64,000 bases of DNA from Pseudomonas canadensis (GCF_000503215.1 NZ_AYTD01000013.1:248001-312000), one strand, 5' to 3'; numbered from the stretch's first letter, positions 18,106 through 26,826 are shown. Numbers and translations: made by a program. Notes: generated from the letters alone by a model not told the origin.

Positions 18106-18211
18106 CGAAAAGAAAATCGTCTTCAGCGAAGACACCAACCCGCAGATGTTCGAGCAGGATGCTTTGCTCAAGCCCAATGGCGGTGAATACCACGACGTAG
18201 ACAAACCCTGA
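18104..18211 (+). pseudogene. 3' remnant of an unidentified gene cut by the REP/RAYT element
   Basis: A frame of 35 codons plus TGA reads AEKKIVFSEDTNPQMFEQDA, then ends NGGEYHDVDKP. It has good Pseudomonas codon use, but there is no start codon or ribosome-binding site, because its left edge is the end of the 95-bp REP repeat. A strong terminator hairpin follows 12 bp after the stop, as for a real gene end. I read it as the tail of a gene whose 5' part was removed or displaced. The parent family is not recognised. Confidence 0.55.
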
Positions 18212-18222
18212 AGCCCGACACA

Positions 18223-18252
18223 CCGGGCCCTGCTGCATGGGGCCCGGCTTTG
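18223..18252. terminator. hairpin terminator between the remnant and the SnoaL-like gene
   Basis: Stem CCGGGCCC / GGGCCCGG with a loop of about 10 bases, followed by CTTTGGG. It lies between a plus-strand remnant (stop 18211) and a minus-strand gene (stop 18261). Confidence 0.65.
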
Positions 18253-18260
18253 GGAAACCG

Positions 18261-18674
18261 TCAGTTTTTGTCAAAGCCCAACTGCCGGTACAGCGTTTTC
18301 ATGTCGTAGTAGTCGGTGCTCTTCACGATCTCACCGTCCTTGATCCTGATCACGCAGCAACCATCGACATTGATCGTTTTATGGGAGGCGCCATGGCCGA
18401 ACAGCTCACCCTCATGGGTTCCCGTCATATGCCACTGGATCGTCCCGCCATGCTCGCCAAGGCTGATCAAGTCGCTGATGACCTTGAAATCGGGCAAGGC
18501 CTTTCTGATCAGGTCGAAGAAGTCACCCAGCTCGGGCCGTCCTCGCATGGTTAGCCCCGCGGCCTTGTCTTCATAGACAGTAGCCTCTGAAAAAATCCCG
18601 AGAAAATCGGCTTTGGAGGTGCCAGACCAGAGGTCAGCCCATTTCTGAATCAATTCACGATTTGTATCTGTCAT
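18261..18674 (-). CDS. SnoaL-like / NTF2-fold protein
   Basis: A 137-residue SnoaL-like polyketide-cyclase/ester-cyclase family protein: FSEATVYEDKAAGLTMRGRP, then DFFDLIRKALPDFKV and ISLGEHGGTIQWHMTGTHEG are family-typical. Enzymatic activity cannot be assumed, since many members are orphan NTF2-fold proteins. The ATG at 18674 has AGGGAG at 7-bp spacing and is preferred over an upstream in-frame start. It is a single gene, 150 bp from the end of the T3SS operon. Confidence 0.78.
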   Translation of the reverse strand: MTDTNRELIQKWADLWSGTSKADFLGIFSEATVYEDKAAGLTMRGRPELGDFFDLIRKALPDFKVISDLISLGEHGGTIQWHMTGTHEGELFGHGASHKTINVDGCCVIRIKDGEIVKSTDYYDMKTLYRQLGFDKN

Positions 18675-18824
18675 GGTGAAACTCCCTTGAGCGCAGGAGG
18701 CGGAGCAACGGTAATCTCCCGTCGACCCCACCGTTCATTACGCTGACAGATACAACCTCAGCTCCTGCCGAGCAGATACTTCCTCTGTAACAAAAGCGTT
18801 CAACAAGCGTAGCCCGGCCACTGC

Positions 18825-19871
18825 CTAAATCAACCGCGCGGCCACCAACCAATCCGCCACCGCCTGGAACGACGCATCCGGCACCGGGTCGCCGGGCACG
18901 GTTTTGCGGGCAATCTCCGCGGCCAGTGCCTTGTCCGGCGCGTGGGGAATGCCCAGGTCATAGGCCTCCTGCAACATCAACAACGCCTCTTCTGGCGAGG
19001 CCCGGCACACGATCACCGGCACCGGCGTTTCCCCGCGCACGTAACGCACGCCAATCACCCAGCCATCGGTGGTGCCGATCATCATCGACGCGCGGCTCAA
19101 GCCGAGCTTGGTGGCCAAGGCCTGCATTTCATTGCGCTGGCGCCGGCGTTCGCTCTTGATCAGCGGGTCGCCGTCGATGTCCTTGCGTTCGCGCTTGGTT
19201 TCGCTGCGGGTCATCTTCATGTCGCGACCGAACAACCAGCGCTGCATCATCACGTCCACACCGCCCACCAGGATGAACGCGCAGAGCACGGTGAATACCA
19301 GCGGCTTGAGTACCAGGAAAAACGTCGACTCCATGCACTCGGCGCCGCAACGCGACGACTCCATCAAGGCCTGCAACGCATGCCTGCCGACCACGTAGAA
19401 CGCGATCGCCAGCACCTGCACCTTGATCAGGCCCTTGATGAACTCCACCAGGTTGCGCAGGGCAAAGATCTTCTTCATGCCCTCCGCCGGGTTGATGCGC
19501 TTGAACTCGGGCTTGATCGGGTCGGTGGAGAACACAAAACCGCGCATCGTGATGATGTTGGTCAGGATCACCACGCCGGTGGTCACCGCCATCACCGGCA
19601 ACGTGATGCCGATCACCAGTTGCTCGGCATGGTCGAGCACCCGTGGCCATACCGTGGCAAACGGCTCGATGTAGATCTGCGCGGTGAGGTCGATCAGCGC
19701 CGTGACCTGGGCCTTGGCGCGGGGTGCGAGGATCGAGATGCACAGCGTGCAGAACAGGATGACCATGCCCGACACCAAGTCCTGGCTCTTGGCGACCTGG
19801 CCTTTCTTGCGCGCGTCCTGGAGCTTCTTGTCCGTGGCCGGCTGGGATTTCTCTTCGCTGGTATCGGCCAT
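18825..19871 (-). CDS. sctU: T3SS export-apparatus switch protein SctU lacking the NPTH motif
   Basis: A 348-residue FlhB/YscU-family protein with four N-terminal membrane helices and a cytoplasmic domain. The family linker is clear (KPEFKRINPAEGMKKIFALR; KRERKDIDGDPLIKSERRRQ). Where homologues have the autocleavage site NPTH followed by IAIG and RGETP, this protein reads MMIGTTDGWVIGVRYVRGET, so Asn and Pro are both absent. Family autocleavage, which switches from needle to late substrates, should not occur. It is the last gene of the minus-strand T3SS operon, 3 bp after sctT. Confidence 0.93.
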   Translation of the reverse strand: MADTSEEKSQPATDKKLQDARKKGQVAKSQDLVSGMVILFCTLCISILAPRAKAQVTALIDLTAQIYIEPFATVWPRVLDHAEQLVIGITLPVMAVTTGVVILTNIITMRGFVFSTDPIKPEFKRINPAEGMKKIFALRNLVEFIKGLIKVQVLAIAFYVVGRHALQALMESSRCGAECMESTFFLVLKPLVFTVLCAFILVGGVDVMMQRWLFGRDMKMTRSETKRERKDIDGDPLIKSERRRQRNEMQALATKLGLSRASMMIGTTDGWVIGVRYVRGETPVPVIVCRASPEEALLMLQEAYDLGIPHAPDKALAAEIARKTVPGDPVPDASFQAVADWLVAARLI

Positions 19872-19874
19872 GGG

Positions 19875-20687
19875 CTACTCCATGCCGGCCAGGGTCTTGA
19901 GCAGTTCGACGGTGCCGCGAAACTCCGCCAGTTGATCAAGCATCATGGGGATCAGGAAGCCGATGTAGATCACCATCAGGATCGTGAAGAACAGGTTCTT
20001 CACCGGCAACGACAAGTCGAAGATGTGCAGGTTCGGCGCCATGCGTGACAGGTAGGCGAGCATCAGGTCCGTCACCAGAAGCGCGATCAACAACGGCGAG
20101 ACCATCAGCACGCCGACGCGCATGATCTGGTCGAGAATCGACAACACCGCCAGCAAAGCCGAGCTGGCGAAGACCGGGGTAAACGAGGTGACCGGCCAGA
20201 GTTGATAGCTGTGGTAATACCCGTCGACCATCAGGATGAACCCGCCGGACATGAAAAACAGCGTGATCAGCATCACGGTGAGCAGCGTCGCCATGACGCT
20301 GGACTCCCCGGACGACAACGGGTCCACCAGTTGCGCCATGGTCGAGCCGCGCTGCAGGTCGATCAATTCCCCCGCCACTTCAGCGGCCCAGAACGGAATG
20401 CCGAACAGCAGGCCGATCAAAATGCCGATCAGGAATTCCTTGATCAGCAACCCGGCGATAAACACGCTGCCATGTTCGGGCATCGAGGTCAGCGCTTCGA
20501 ACACCGGGAAAAACATCGGGATGGAAATGGCCACGGCCACACAGCCGCGAATCATGCCGGTGAGGCCGAGGCGGTTGAACGCCGGGGTGATCACCACCAC
20601 GCCCATGGCGCGGCAGGCGGCGAGCGAGGCGGAACTGATCACCGGGTAGGCGACCTCCAGGAACTGCGCGGTCAGGCTGGCATCCAT
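19875..20687 (-). CDS. sctT: T3SS export-apparatus protein SctT
   Basis: A 270-residue integral membrane protein of the FliR/YscT family with six or more hydrophobic helices. It contains RGCVAVAISIPMFFPVFEAL and the conserved IGLLFGIPFWAAEVAGELID, then QRGSTMAQLVDPLSSGESSV, all typical of SctT. With SctR and SctS it forms the export gate of the inner-membrane apparatus. It sits between sctS (6 bp) and sctU (3 bp), in the order R-S-T-U conserved in T3SS and flagella. Confidence 0.95.
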   Translation of the reverse strand: MDASLTAQFLEVAYPVISSASLAACRAMGVVVITPAFNRLGLTGMIRGCVAVAISIPMFFPVFEALTSMPEHGSVFIAGLLIKEFLIGILIGLLFGIPFWAAEVAGELIDLQRGSTMAQLVDPLSSGESSVMATLLTVMLITLFFMSGGFILMVDGYYHSYQLWPVTSFTPVFASSALLAVLSILDQIMRVGVLMVSPLLIALLVTDLMLAYLSRMAPNLHIFDLSLPVKNLFFTILMVIYIGFLIPMMLDQLAEFRGTVELLKTLAGME

Positions 20688-20693
20688 GGGCGG

Positions 20694-20963
20694 TCAGCGC
20701 GTCCACATCGGGAAATTGTCCAGCACCTGGCCACCGAGTTCCGCCACTTGCCCGGCGAGAATCGGGCCCAGAAACACGATGGTCAGCAGCACCGCCACCA
20801 ACTTCACCACCTGCGGCAGGGTCTGGTCCTGGATCTGCGTCAGCGCCTGAAACAGGCCCACGCTCAAGCCCACGATAATCGCCACCCCCAACGCCGGCGC
20901 GGAGAGCATCAGCACGGTCATCAGTGCCTGTTTCATCAATGACAGGAATACGTCCTGGCCCAT
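20694..20963 (-). CDS. sctS: T3SS export-apparatus protein SctS
   Basis: An 89-residue FliQ/YscS-family protein with two membrane helices. It contains ALMTVLMLSAPALGVAIIVG and LFQALTQIQDQTLPQVVKLV, the latter being the most conserved block of the family. It is a gate component with SctR and SctT. The gene is 10 bp downstream of sctR. Confidence 0.95.
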   Translation of the reverse strand: MGQDVFLSLMKQALMTVLMLSAPALGVAIIVGLSVGLFQALTQIQDQTLPQVVKLVAVLLTIVFLGPILAGQVAELGGQVLDNFPMWTR

Positions 20964-20973
20964 GGGTCGTGCC

Positions 20974-21627
20974 TCAGCCGTAACTCAGAATCAAACCGTG
21001 CATCAAGCGCGACCAGCCGCTCAGGGACACGAATAAAAAGATCTTCAGCGGAATGGAGATCAGGTTCGGTGAGACCATCGACATGCCCATGGCCATCAGC
21101 ACGTTGGACACCAGCAAGTCCACCACCAGGAACGGGATGTACAACAGAAAGCCGATCTCGAAGGCGCGGGTCAGTTCCGAACTGACGAACGCCGGAATCA
21201 ACACCACCAGGTCATCATCGCGCAGGTCGGCACGGGCTTGCGGCGACCAGATAGTCTCGGTGGCCTGCACGAAAAAGCCGCGCTCGGATTCATTCGCAAA
21301 GCGCTTCAGGTGCGCCTGCAACGGCGGACGCAAGGCGTCCCCCAGGTCCTTGAGTTGCTCCACATGCTCGATGTTGAGGTCGCGCCCCTCCACTTGCCGG
21401 TACATGTCGCCAATCAACGGCGTGGTCACGTACACCGACAGAATCAGCGCAATGCCGTACAACACCAGGTTCGGCGGGGTCTGTTGCACGCCCAGGGCGT
21501 TGCGGATCAGGAACAGCACCACCGAGATCTTCATGAAACCGGTGAGTGTCACCACCGCCAACGGGATCAGCCCGATCGTCGCAACGACCAGGATGATCTC
21601 GATCAGGTTCGGCTGATAACCGGTCAT
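20974..21627 (-). CDS. sctR: T3SS export-apparatus protein SctR
   Basis: A 217-residue FliP/YscR-family protein. It shows the membrane segment LTGFMKISVVLFLIRNALGV, then QQTPPNLVLYGIALILS near residues 48-64, and near the C-terminus LIPAFVSSELTRAFEIGF and VDLLVSNVLMAMGM, all hallmark SctR blocks. The start overlaps the sctQ stop by 4 bases (ATGA), so translation is coupled. Confidence 0.96.
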   Translation of the reverse strand: MTGYQPNLIEIILVVATIGLIPLAVVTLTGFMKISVVLFLIRNALGVQQTPPNLVLYGIALILSVYVTTPLIGDMYRQVEGRDLNIEHVEQLKDLGDALRPPLQAHLKRFANESERGFFVQATETIWSPQARADLRDDDLVVLIPAFVSSELTRAFEIGFLLYIPFLVVDLLVSNVLMAMGMSMVSPNLISIPLKIFLFVSLSGWSRLMHGLILSYG

Positions 21628-22625
21628 GAGGTGGCGAAACTCAGCAGACGCACGCCCAAGCCGTCACCAATTTTCACCAGTTGGCCCTGGCCGACGCGGC
21701 GGCCGTTGACCATCAGGTCGACGCTGTCGACGCCCGGCGTATTGAGCTGCAACAGGCTGCCCGCGCCGAGCTCGCGCAATTGCGCCAGGGTCAGCTCCAG
21801 CGTGCCGACCTGGCACACCAGTTTCAACGGCAGGTCATCCAGTGTCGCGGCGGCATCAACATCAGTCATGGGGTTCTCCGGTTCCACAAAGGGGGCTCTC
21901 AAGGCTTCCTGCAGGCGCAGGACTTCACCCTGGTATTGGCAGCGCGCCTGCAGGCGGCCGTCGAGGTCGAGCAGCAGGCCAGGGCCTTGTTCCAGCATCA
22001 GCACATCGCCGGGGCGCAGGCTGCGCAGTTCGCCGAGGCTCAGCCACTGCCGCCCCGCCACCACCGCGAGGGTCTGGTGCAGGGCCAGCAACGGCTCGGG
22101 TTCGGGCTGGGCGTACTGCGCCAGCAGCTGCGCCACCCGCACGGCGGCGCTTTCGCTCAGGTCCAGTTGGGCGCTCATTGGCGGCTGGTTGGCGAAAGTC
22201 AGCTCCAGCGCTACGTGCACGGCAAACGGGTCTTGGCCTTCGCCCGCGTCGAGCAACTGCACCGGGTGGCCGAGCAACGGTTCCAGGGTCTCGATGAGGT
22301 CGAGCAGCGCCAGTTCCAGCAACAGCGAACGCGGCAGTGCAGGCAAGGCCTGCACATCGAATGACAATGCCAGCGGCAGCAACAACTGTTCCATCGTTGC
22401 GGCGGACAACCGCAGGCGCACGGGTGCACGGCCGAGTGACAACAGCACGTCACGCGGTGCAGTGAGGGCTTGAGGCTCGGTGGCCCAGCTCACACGCAGG
22501 TCCTGCCCGGCGCAACGGCCTTGCCAAGGACGGTAACGGCGGTGCAACGCGTTATGCAGGGCCAGCAACGCTGGGTCGAAATGGGTCAGCCAGGGCGACA
22601 ACGGGTCGGCAAGAGCTGCGATCAT
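21624..22625 (-). CDS. sctQ: T3SS cytoplasmic sorting-platform protein SctQ
   Basis: A 333-residue SctQ (HrcQ/FliN-like) with a C-terminal SpoA domain at about residues 265-330 (LPLKLVCQVGTLELTLAQL, LLQLNTPGVDSVDLMVNGR). It forms the cytoplasmic sorting platform that docks chaperone-effector complexes. It is a single full-length gene rather than the split hrcQa/hrcQb of P. syringae hrp-1 clusters. It overlaps both sctO and sctR by 4 bases. Confidence 0.9.
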   Translation of the reverse strand: MIAALADPLSPWLTHFDPALLALHNALHRRYRPWQGRCAGQDLRVSWATEPQALTAPRDVLLSLGRAPVRLRLSAATMEQLLLPLALSFDVQALPALPRSLLLELALLDLIETLEPLLGHPVQLLDAGEGQDPFAVHVALELTFANQPPMSAQLDLSESAAVRVAQLLAQYAQPEPEPLLALHQTLAVVAGRQWLSLGELRSLRPGDVLMLEQGPGLLLDLDGRLQARCQYQGEVLRLQEALRAPFVEPENPMTDVDAAATLDDLPLKLVCQVGTLELTLAQLRELGAGSLLQLNTPGVDSVDLMVNGRRVGQGQLVKIGDGLGVRLLSFATS

Positions 22626-23068
22626 GTGCCGACGCCTTCGTCACGCAGCTCGCCAACACGGCGCTCATCGCTCTCACGGCCTTTGAGCAGGCTTTGCCAG
22701 GCGTCGGACTGACGCTGACGGCTCAGCCGTTCCTGGCGGAACAGATCGCGCTCACGCTCCTGGCTTTCAAGCGTGGTGGACACGTGGGTCACGTCGTTTT
22801 CCAGTTGCTGCTGGTCGTCCGACAGGCCGCGCAACCGATCCTGGGCCGCCTGCCAACTGGCCACCGACAGGCCTTCGGTGAGCGAGGCATACACCTGCCG
22901 CGCTTCCTCGGCGATGGCCTCACGGTGCAGGCGCAATTGCTCCTTGGCGTCGGTGAGCACGCCGTGGGTTTGTTCGCAGCGTTGTTGTTGAGCGGCCAGT
23001 TGGCTGGCGGCGCGTTGTTCACGCAAGACCCGCAGGGTTTGCAGCGTGCGCAGTTGCTCGGTTTTCAT
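22622..23068 (-). CDS. sctO: T3SS stalk protein SctO
   Basis: A 148-residue, almost wholly helical coiled-coil protein (LREQRAASQLAAQQQRCEQT, then TLESQERERDLFRQERLSRQ) between the ATPase gene and sctQ, the fixed place of SctO/HrpO/FliJ. It should be the central stalk inserted in the SctN hexamer. Sequence identity in this family is always low, so the call rests on coiled-coil character, size and position. Confidence 0.85.
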   Translation of the reverse strand: MKTEQLRTLQTLRVLREQRAASQLAAQQQRCEQTHGVLTDAKEQLRLHREAIAEEARQVYASLTEGLSVASWQAAQDRLRGLSDDQQQLENDVTHVSTTLESQERERDLFRQERLSRQRQSDAWQSLLKGRESDERRVGELRDEGVGT

Positions 23069-23084
23069 TGGGTTTGCTCCTTAT

Positions 23085-24407
23085 TCATGCCAACACCCGG
23101 CGCATATGGGCCAGGGTCTGTTCCAGGTTGCTCGGCTCGCCTGCGTTCTGGCGCAGGAAGGCTTCGATGGCGGCGTAGCGGTTGATCGCTTCGTCGGCCA
23201 GGGGGTCGCTGCCGGGGGAGTATTCGCCAACGCGGATCAGCATTTCAATCTCGCCATACCGCGCCATCAATTCGCGGATGCGCATCGCCAGGCGCTTGTG
23301 TTCTTCATCGGCGACCTGCTCCATCAAACGGCTGCGGCTGCGCAACACATCCACCGCCGGGAAGTAGTTGCGCTGGGCCAATTCGGCGCTGAGGACGATG
23401 TGCCCGTCGAGGATCGAACGGGCTTCCTCGGCCACCGGATCGCTGGCGGCATCCCCCTCGGTGAGCACGGTGTACAACGCGGTGATGCTGCCGGTTGGGC
23501 CTGGGCCGGCGCGTTCCAGCAGCCGCGGCAAGGCCGAGAAAAACGACGGCGGATAACCACGCCGCGTCGGCGGCTCGCCCACCGCCAGGCCAATCTCGCG
23601 CTGGGCACGGGCGAAGCGGGTCAGGCTGTCCATCAACAGCAACACGTTGCGGCCCTGGTCGCGGTGGTATTCGGCCAGGGTGGTGGCAACAAACGCCGCG
23701 CGCACCCGCTCGGCCGCCGGGCGGTCCGAGGTGGCAACCACCGCCACGGTGCGCGCCCGGGCCTGGGCGTCGAGCTGCACGTCGAGCAGTTCGCGCACTT
23801 CCCTGCCCCGCTCGCCGATCAGGCCGATCACGATCACATCGGCTTCGCTGTTGCGAATGATGCTGGCCAGCAACGACGACTTGCCCACGCCAGGCTCACC
23901 AAAGATACCCATGCGTTGGCCCTGGGCCAGGGTCAGCAGGCCGTCGATGGAGCGAATGCCCAGCGCCATGGAGCGCACGATCAACTGCCGGGAAAACGGT
24001 GCCGGGGGTTCAGCGTGCAGCGGGTAATGCTGCAGGGCCACGGTCGGCGGGAGGCCGTCACCGTCGAGAAAATCGCCCATAGGGCTGATCACCCTCCCTA
24101 GCTGAGCATCCCCCACTGCCACGCCCAGGGTTTCGCCGGTGGCGGTGATTTGAGTGCGGGTGGACAGCCCTTCCATGGAGCCGATGGGGGACAGGATCGC
24201 CTCGTCACCGTCAAAGCCGATCACCTCGGCGCTCAGACTGCGGGCGCTGCCCGGATCACGCAGTTGGCACAGCTCACCGATGCTCGCCCCGGCCACGCTG
24301 GCCCGCAGCAACACACCGCGAATGCTCAACACCGTGCCGTGCATAGGGCGCAAGCGTGCCTGGGCCAGGCGCCCGCAGAGGCGAGGCAGCAGCTGTTCCA
24401 GGTTCAT
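23085..24407 (-). CDS. sctN: T3SS ATPase SctN
   Basis: A 440-residue F1-beta/FliI-type ATPase that unfolds substrates and strips chaperones at the base of the injectisome. Walker A GEPGVGKSSLLA is near residue 169, Walker B NVLLLMDSLTRFARAQREIG near residue 255, and the T3SS-ATPase segment GYPPSFFSALPRLLERAG follows. The start overlaps the sctL stop by 4 bases. Full length for the family, with no lesions. Confidence 0.97.
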   Translation of the reverse strand: MNLEQLLPRLCGRLAQARLRPMHGTVLSIRGVLLRASVAGASIGELCQLRDPGSARSLSAEVIGFDGDEAILSPIGSMEGLSTRTQITATGETLGVAVGDAQLGRVISPMGDFLDGDGLPPTVALQHYPLHAEPPAPFSRQLIVRSMALGIRSIDGLLTLAQGQRMGIFGEPGVGKSSLLASIIRNSEADVIVIGLIGERGREVRELLDVQLDAQARARTVAVVATSDRPAAERVRAAFVATTLAEYHRDQGRNVLLLMDSLTRFARAQREIGLAVGEPPTRRGYPPSFFSALPRLLERAGPGPTGSITALYTVLTEGDAASDPVAEEARSILDGHIVLSAELAQRNYFPAVDVLRSRSRLMEQVADEEHKRLAMRIRELMARYGEIEMLIRVGEYSPGSDPLADEAINRYAAIEAFLRQNAGEPSNLEQTLAHMRRVLA

Positions 24408-24988
24408 GCCACGCCCTCTTCGGCGAAAGGCAACAGGCTGCGCCGCAGGTTTTGCAACTGGGCCTCGAGGCCCAGTTCAACTGAACCGGCCGGGCTGTTC
24501 AGCCGCGCCTGGCCAGACTGCAACTGATCGTCTGCATCCACTGCAATGGCCAGCCCTTCCAGCTTGAGGCGTTGGCGCAACGCGTCGACCTCCACTGGCG
24601 CCACCCACAAGGTCAACGCCTGGTCCTGGCGGAACGCGCTCAAGGCCTGGCGGGTACTGCGCACCAAGCGGTCGGCGTTGTCCAGTTCGCCCAGCACTTC
24701 ACGCACGATGCCCAGCGCCAGGTCGGCGAGGGAGGCTTCCAGGCTGCTCAAGTAGTGCTGCACCTGGGACTGGGTGTGCAGCAGCAATTGCGCAACCTGT
24801 TCAGCCCCGGCTTGGCGGGCACTTTCGAAGCCTTCGGCGCGGGCGCTGCTCAGCCATTGTTCGCTGTCGGCCTTGACCTGTTCGGCCTGCTCCTTGGCCG
24901 CTTGCAGGAAGGCAAACCCGTCGCTCCATAACGCGGCATCGTCGGCGCGCAGGATGCGTGCAGTGGGACGGCTCGGCAATTCGCTCAT
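24404..24988 (-). CDS. sctL: T3SS ATPase regulator SctL
   Basis: A 194-residue FliH/HrpE/NolV-type stator protein. It has a coiled-coil N-terminal half (FLQAAKEQAEQVKADSEQWL) and the conserved SLEASLADLALGIVREVLGE, then VEVDALRQRLKLEGLAIAVD. It links SctN to the sorting platform. The ATG at 24988 overlaps the sctK stop (ATGA) and has GGAG 8 bp upstream; a nine-codon longer reading without such a site is rejected. Confidence 0.9.
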   Translation of the reverse strand: MSELPSRPTARILRADDAALWSDGFAFLQAAKEQAEQVKADSEQWLSSARAEGFESARQAGAEQVAQLLLHTQSQVQHYLSSLEASLADLALGIVREVLGELDNADRLVRSTRQALSAFRQDQALTLWVAPVEVDALRQRLKLEGLAIAVDADDQLQSGQARLNSPAGSVELGLEAQLQNLRRSLLPFAEEGVA

Positions 24989-25599
24989 GGCATCATCTCC
25001 TCGGCCAGCAGGCACGCGGCGGCGGCCTGGACGATTTCCAGGTCACGCGGCACTCGGGCGCTATGGCCCTGGGGGAAGGCAAAGCGCAAACGCAACCAGC
25101 CCTGCCAGTCGGCATGCTGGGCGTGCAACCAGGCGGCGACACAGCCTTGGCCGTCGCGGTCGATGGCCTCGATCAATTCGCTCGGATCGCGCAGTAAATC
25201 CGCTGCGCCGCCGAGTTGGCGCAAGGCCAGGGCTGAGACAAAGACTTCAGCACCCAGGCCCTCGCGCAGCTCATTGACTACCTCGCGGCGGATCTCCCGG
25301 CTCAGGGTCACAGCATGCCAGATCGCCCCGCAGAGCCTCGGCAAGCGGGCGAACTGCGCGGGCGACAGCAGCAATACCGACAGGTCCGCCGCCAACGGCG
25401 TGACCAGTTGGTCCATGGGCGCCAATTGATAATGGCGGACCAGCAGTTGTTCCAGGCGCTGGCGAAAACGCGGCTGCCCGTGCATCGCCCGCAGCACGGC
25501 GTCCGGCAACTCATCGGCAAAACACGCGCCCAGGCTCGGCCCGCGTATGAACTGCAACGGCTCGGCGATCAGCCCCTGCCAGCGCTCGAACAGACTCAT
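24985..25599 (-). CDS. sctK: T3SS accessory sorting-platform protein SctK
   Basis: A 204-residue protein of the SctK (HrpD/NolU) type, placed between sctJ and sctL as in rhizobial and hrp clusters. It is soluble and rich in Leu, Arg and Ala, beginning MSLFERWQGLIAEPLQFIRG. SctK connects the sorting platform to the SctD ring. Sequence conservation is weak in this family; the call rests mainly on size and locus. It overlaps neighbours by 4 bases on both sides. Confidence 0.8.
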   Translation of the reverse strand: MSLFERWQGLIAEPLQFIRGPSLGACFADELPDAVLRAMHGQPRFRQRLEQLLVRHYQLAPMDQLVTPLAADLSVLLLSPAQFARLPRLCGAIWHAVTLSREIRREVVNELREGLGAEVFVSALALRQLGGAADLLRDPSELIEAIDRDGQGCVAAWLHAQHADWQGWLRLRFAFPQGHSARVPRDLEIVQAAAACLLAEEMMP

Positions 25600-26378
25600 T
25601 CACCCTCCTTGAGCACATACAGCGCCTGGGACTGGCGACGCACCCATTGCTGACGGGCCAGCACCCCGACAGCGCCGAAGGCGATCAATAACAAGGCACC
25701 CAACATCAGCCGCGCCTGTGGCAGGTTGTCTTCCAGCAGCCACAGGCCCATGAAGCGGGCCAGGCGCGGCTGTGCCGGGTTGTTGCTGATGGCCACGGCG
25801 GCCTTGATCGCGGTCACCGAAACGCCGTCGTAGCTCAGCCCGGAAATACCGTTGGCCACCAGGGTCTTGATCTTTGGAATCAGCGTATTGATGTCGGTGC
25901 CTGGGTCGTAACGCACCAGCACCGACGCCGAAGACGGTGAAATCACGCGTTTGAGCAAGTCGTTGTCCGGCAACACCACGTGCACGCGAGCGGCGACGAT
26001 GCCGTCGATCTGCGAAACCGAGTGCGACAGTTCTTCGCTCAGCGCATAGATCATCTGCGCCCGCTCCTGCACCGGCGACGACACCAGGCCATTGCCCTTG
26101 AACACCTCGCCCATGTTGGAAAAGCTCTGTTGTGGCAGGCCGGCGTTGTCGAGCAGGGTCATGGCTTCGGCAAAGCGCGACTCATCGACCACCACCTTGA
26201 GCTGGCCGTTGTCCTGGGCCTTGCGTTCCGCCGGGATGCCACCGCGCAGCAGCACCGCGACCATGGCGTTGGCGTCGCGCTCGCTGAGGTTGGTATAGAG
26301 GTCGGTGTTGCACGCTTGCAACAGGCTGGCGAGCAGGCCGATCAGCAGCAGGCGCAAGACGCGGTTGGGGCTTGGCAT
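25596..26378 (-). CDS. sctJ: T3SS inner-membrane ring lipoprotein SctJ
   Basis: A 260-residue YscJ/PrgK/HrcJ lipoprotein. The signal ends in the lipobox LLQAC (Cys23), followed by LYTNLSERDANAMVAVLLRG, the first RBM domain. The second RBM domain includes GIVAARVHVVLPDNDLLKRV and DPGTDINTLIPKIKTLVANG. A C-terminal membrane helix lies near residue 225. Together with SctD it forms the inner-membrane ring. The start at 26378 is 4 bp after the sctI stop; a longer in-frame extension has no signal peptide logic. Confidence 0.96.
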   Translation of the reverse strand: MPSPNRVLRLLLIGLLASLLQACNTDLYTNLSERDANAMVAVLLRGGIPAERKAQDNGQLKVVVDESRFAEAMTLLDNAGLPQQSFSNMGEVFKGNGLVSSPVQERAQMIYALSEELSHSVSQIDGIVAARVHVVLPDNDLLKRVISPSSASVLVRYDPGTDINTLIPKIKTLVANGISGLSYDGVSVTAIKAAVAISNNPAQPRLARFMGLWLLEDNLPQARLMLGALLLIAFGAVGVLARQQWVRRQSQALYVLKEGE

Positions 26379-26382
26379 GGCG

Positions 26383-26817
26383 TTATTGGCCCTTGAGCAA
26401 TGTGTTGGCGGAACCGGAAATCTGTGTCGCACCGCGCACCACCATCTGGGTTTCGATGGAGTAGTCGAACATCTTGCCCAGGGAGTGGACGATCTGGTCG
26501 ACCTGTTGTTCGCCGACCTTTTTCCCCGGTTCACCTTGAGGCGACGCGCTGGCGGTGCGGATTTCTGCCGAGGCCGGTGGCGGCGCCGACGGATTGTTGG
26601 TGAGCACGTCGGCACGCTCGGAAAACGCCCGCGTGCGGTCGATGAAACTGTTCATGCGCTCCATCAGGCCCGAGCCGATCTGGTGCGGGCTGGCGCCTTC
26701 GGGCATGCCCTTGGCGGTGTTGGCCATGTGCTCGAACAGGTTCTGCGAGGCCCCGGCGGGCCCCGCGCCGGCAGACGGCGGCAGCGCCGAGGCGCCGGCG
26801 GCGAGACTGATAGTCAT
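26383..26817 (-). CDS. sctI: T3SS inner-rod protein SctI (NolB/HrpB-like)
   Basis: A 144-residue protein directly upstream of sctJ, the invariant place of the inner rod subunit. The N-terminus is low-complexity and the C-terminal third is helical: DQIVHSLGKMFDYSIETQMV, then RGATQISGSANTLLKGQ, which is the SctI C-terminal signature (helices ending near GSANTLLKGQ). AGGAAG precedes the ATG. It should also be an early secreted substrate. Confidence 0.85.
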   Translation of the reverse strand: MTISLAAGASALPPSAGAGPAGASQNLFEHMANTAKGMPEGASPHQIGSGLMERMNSFIDRTRAFSERADVLTNNPSAPPPASAEIRTASASPQGEPGKKVGEQQVDQIVHSLGKMFDYSIETQMVVRGATQISGSANTLLKGQ

Positions 26818-26826
26818 AGGGGCTTC

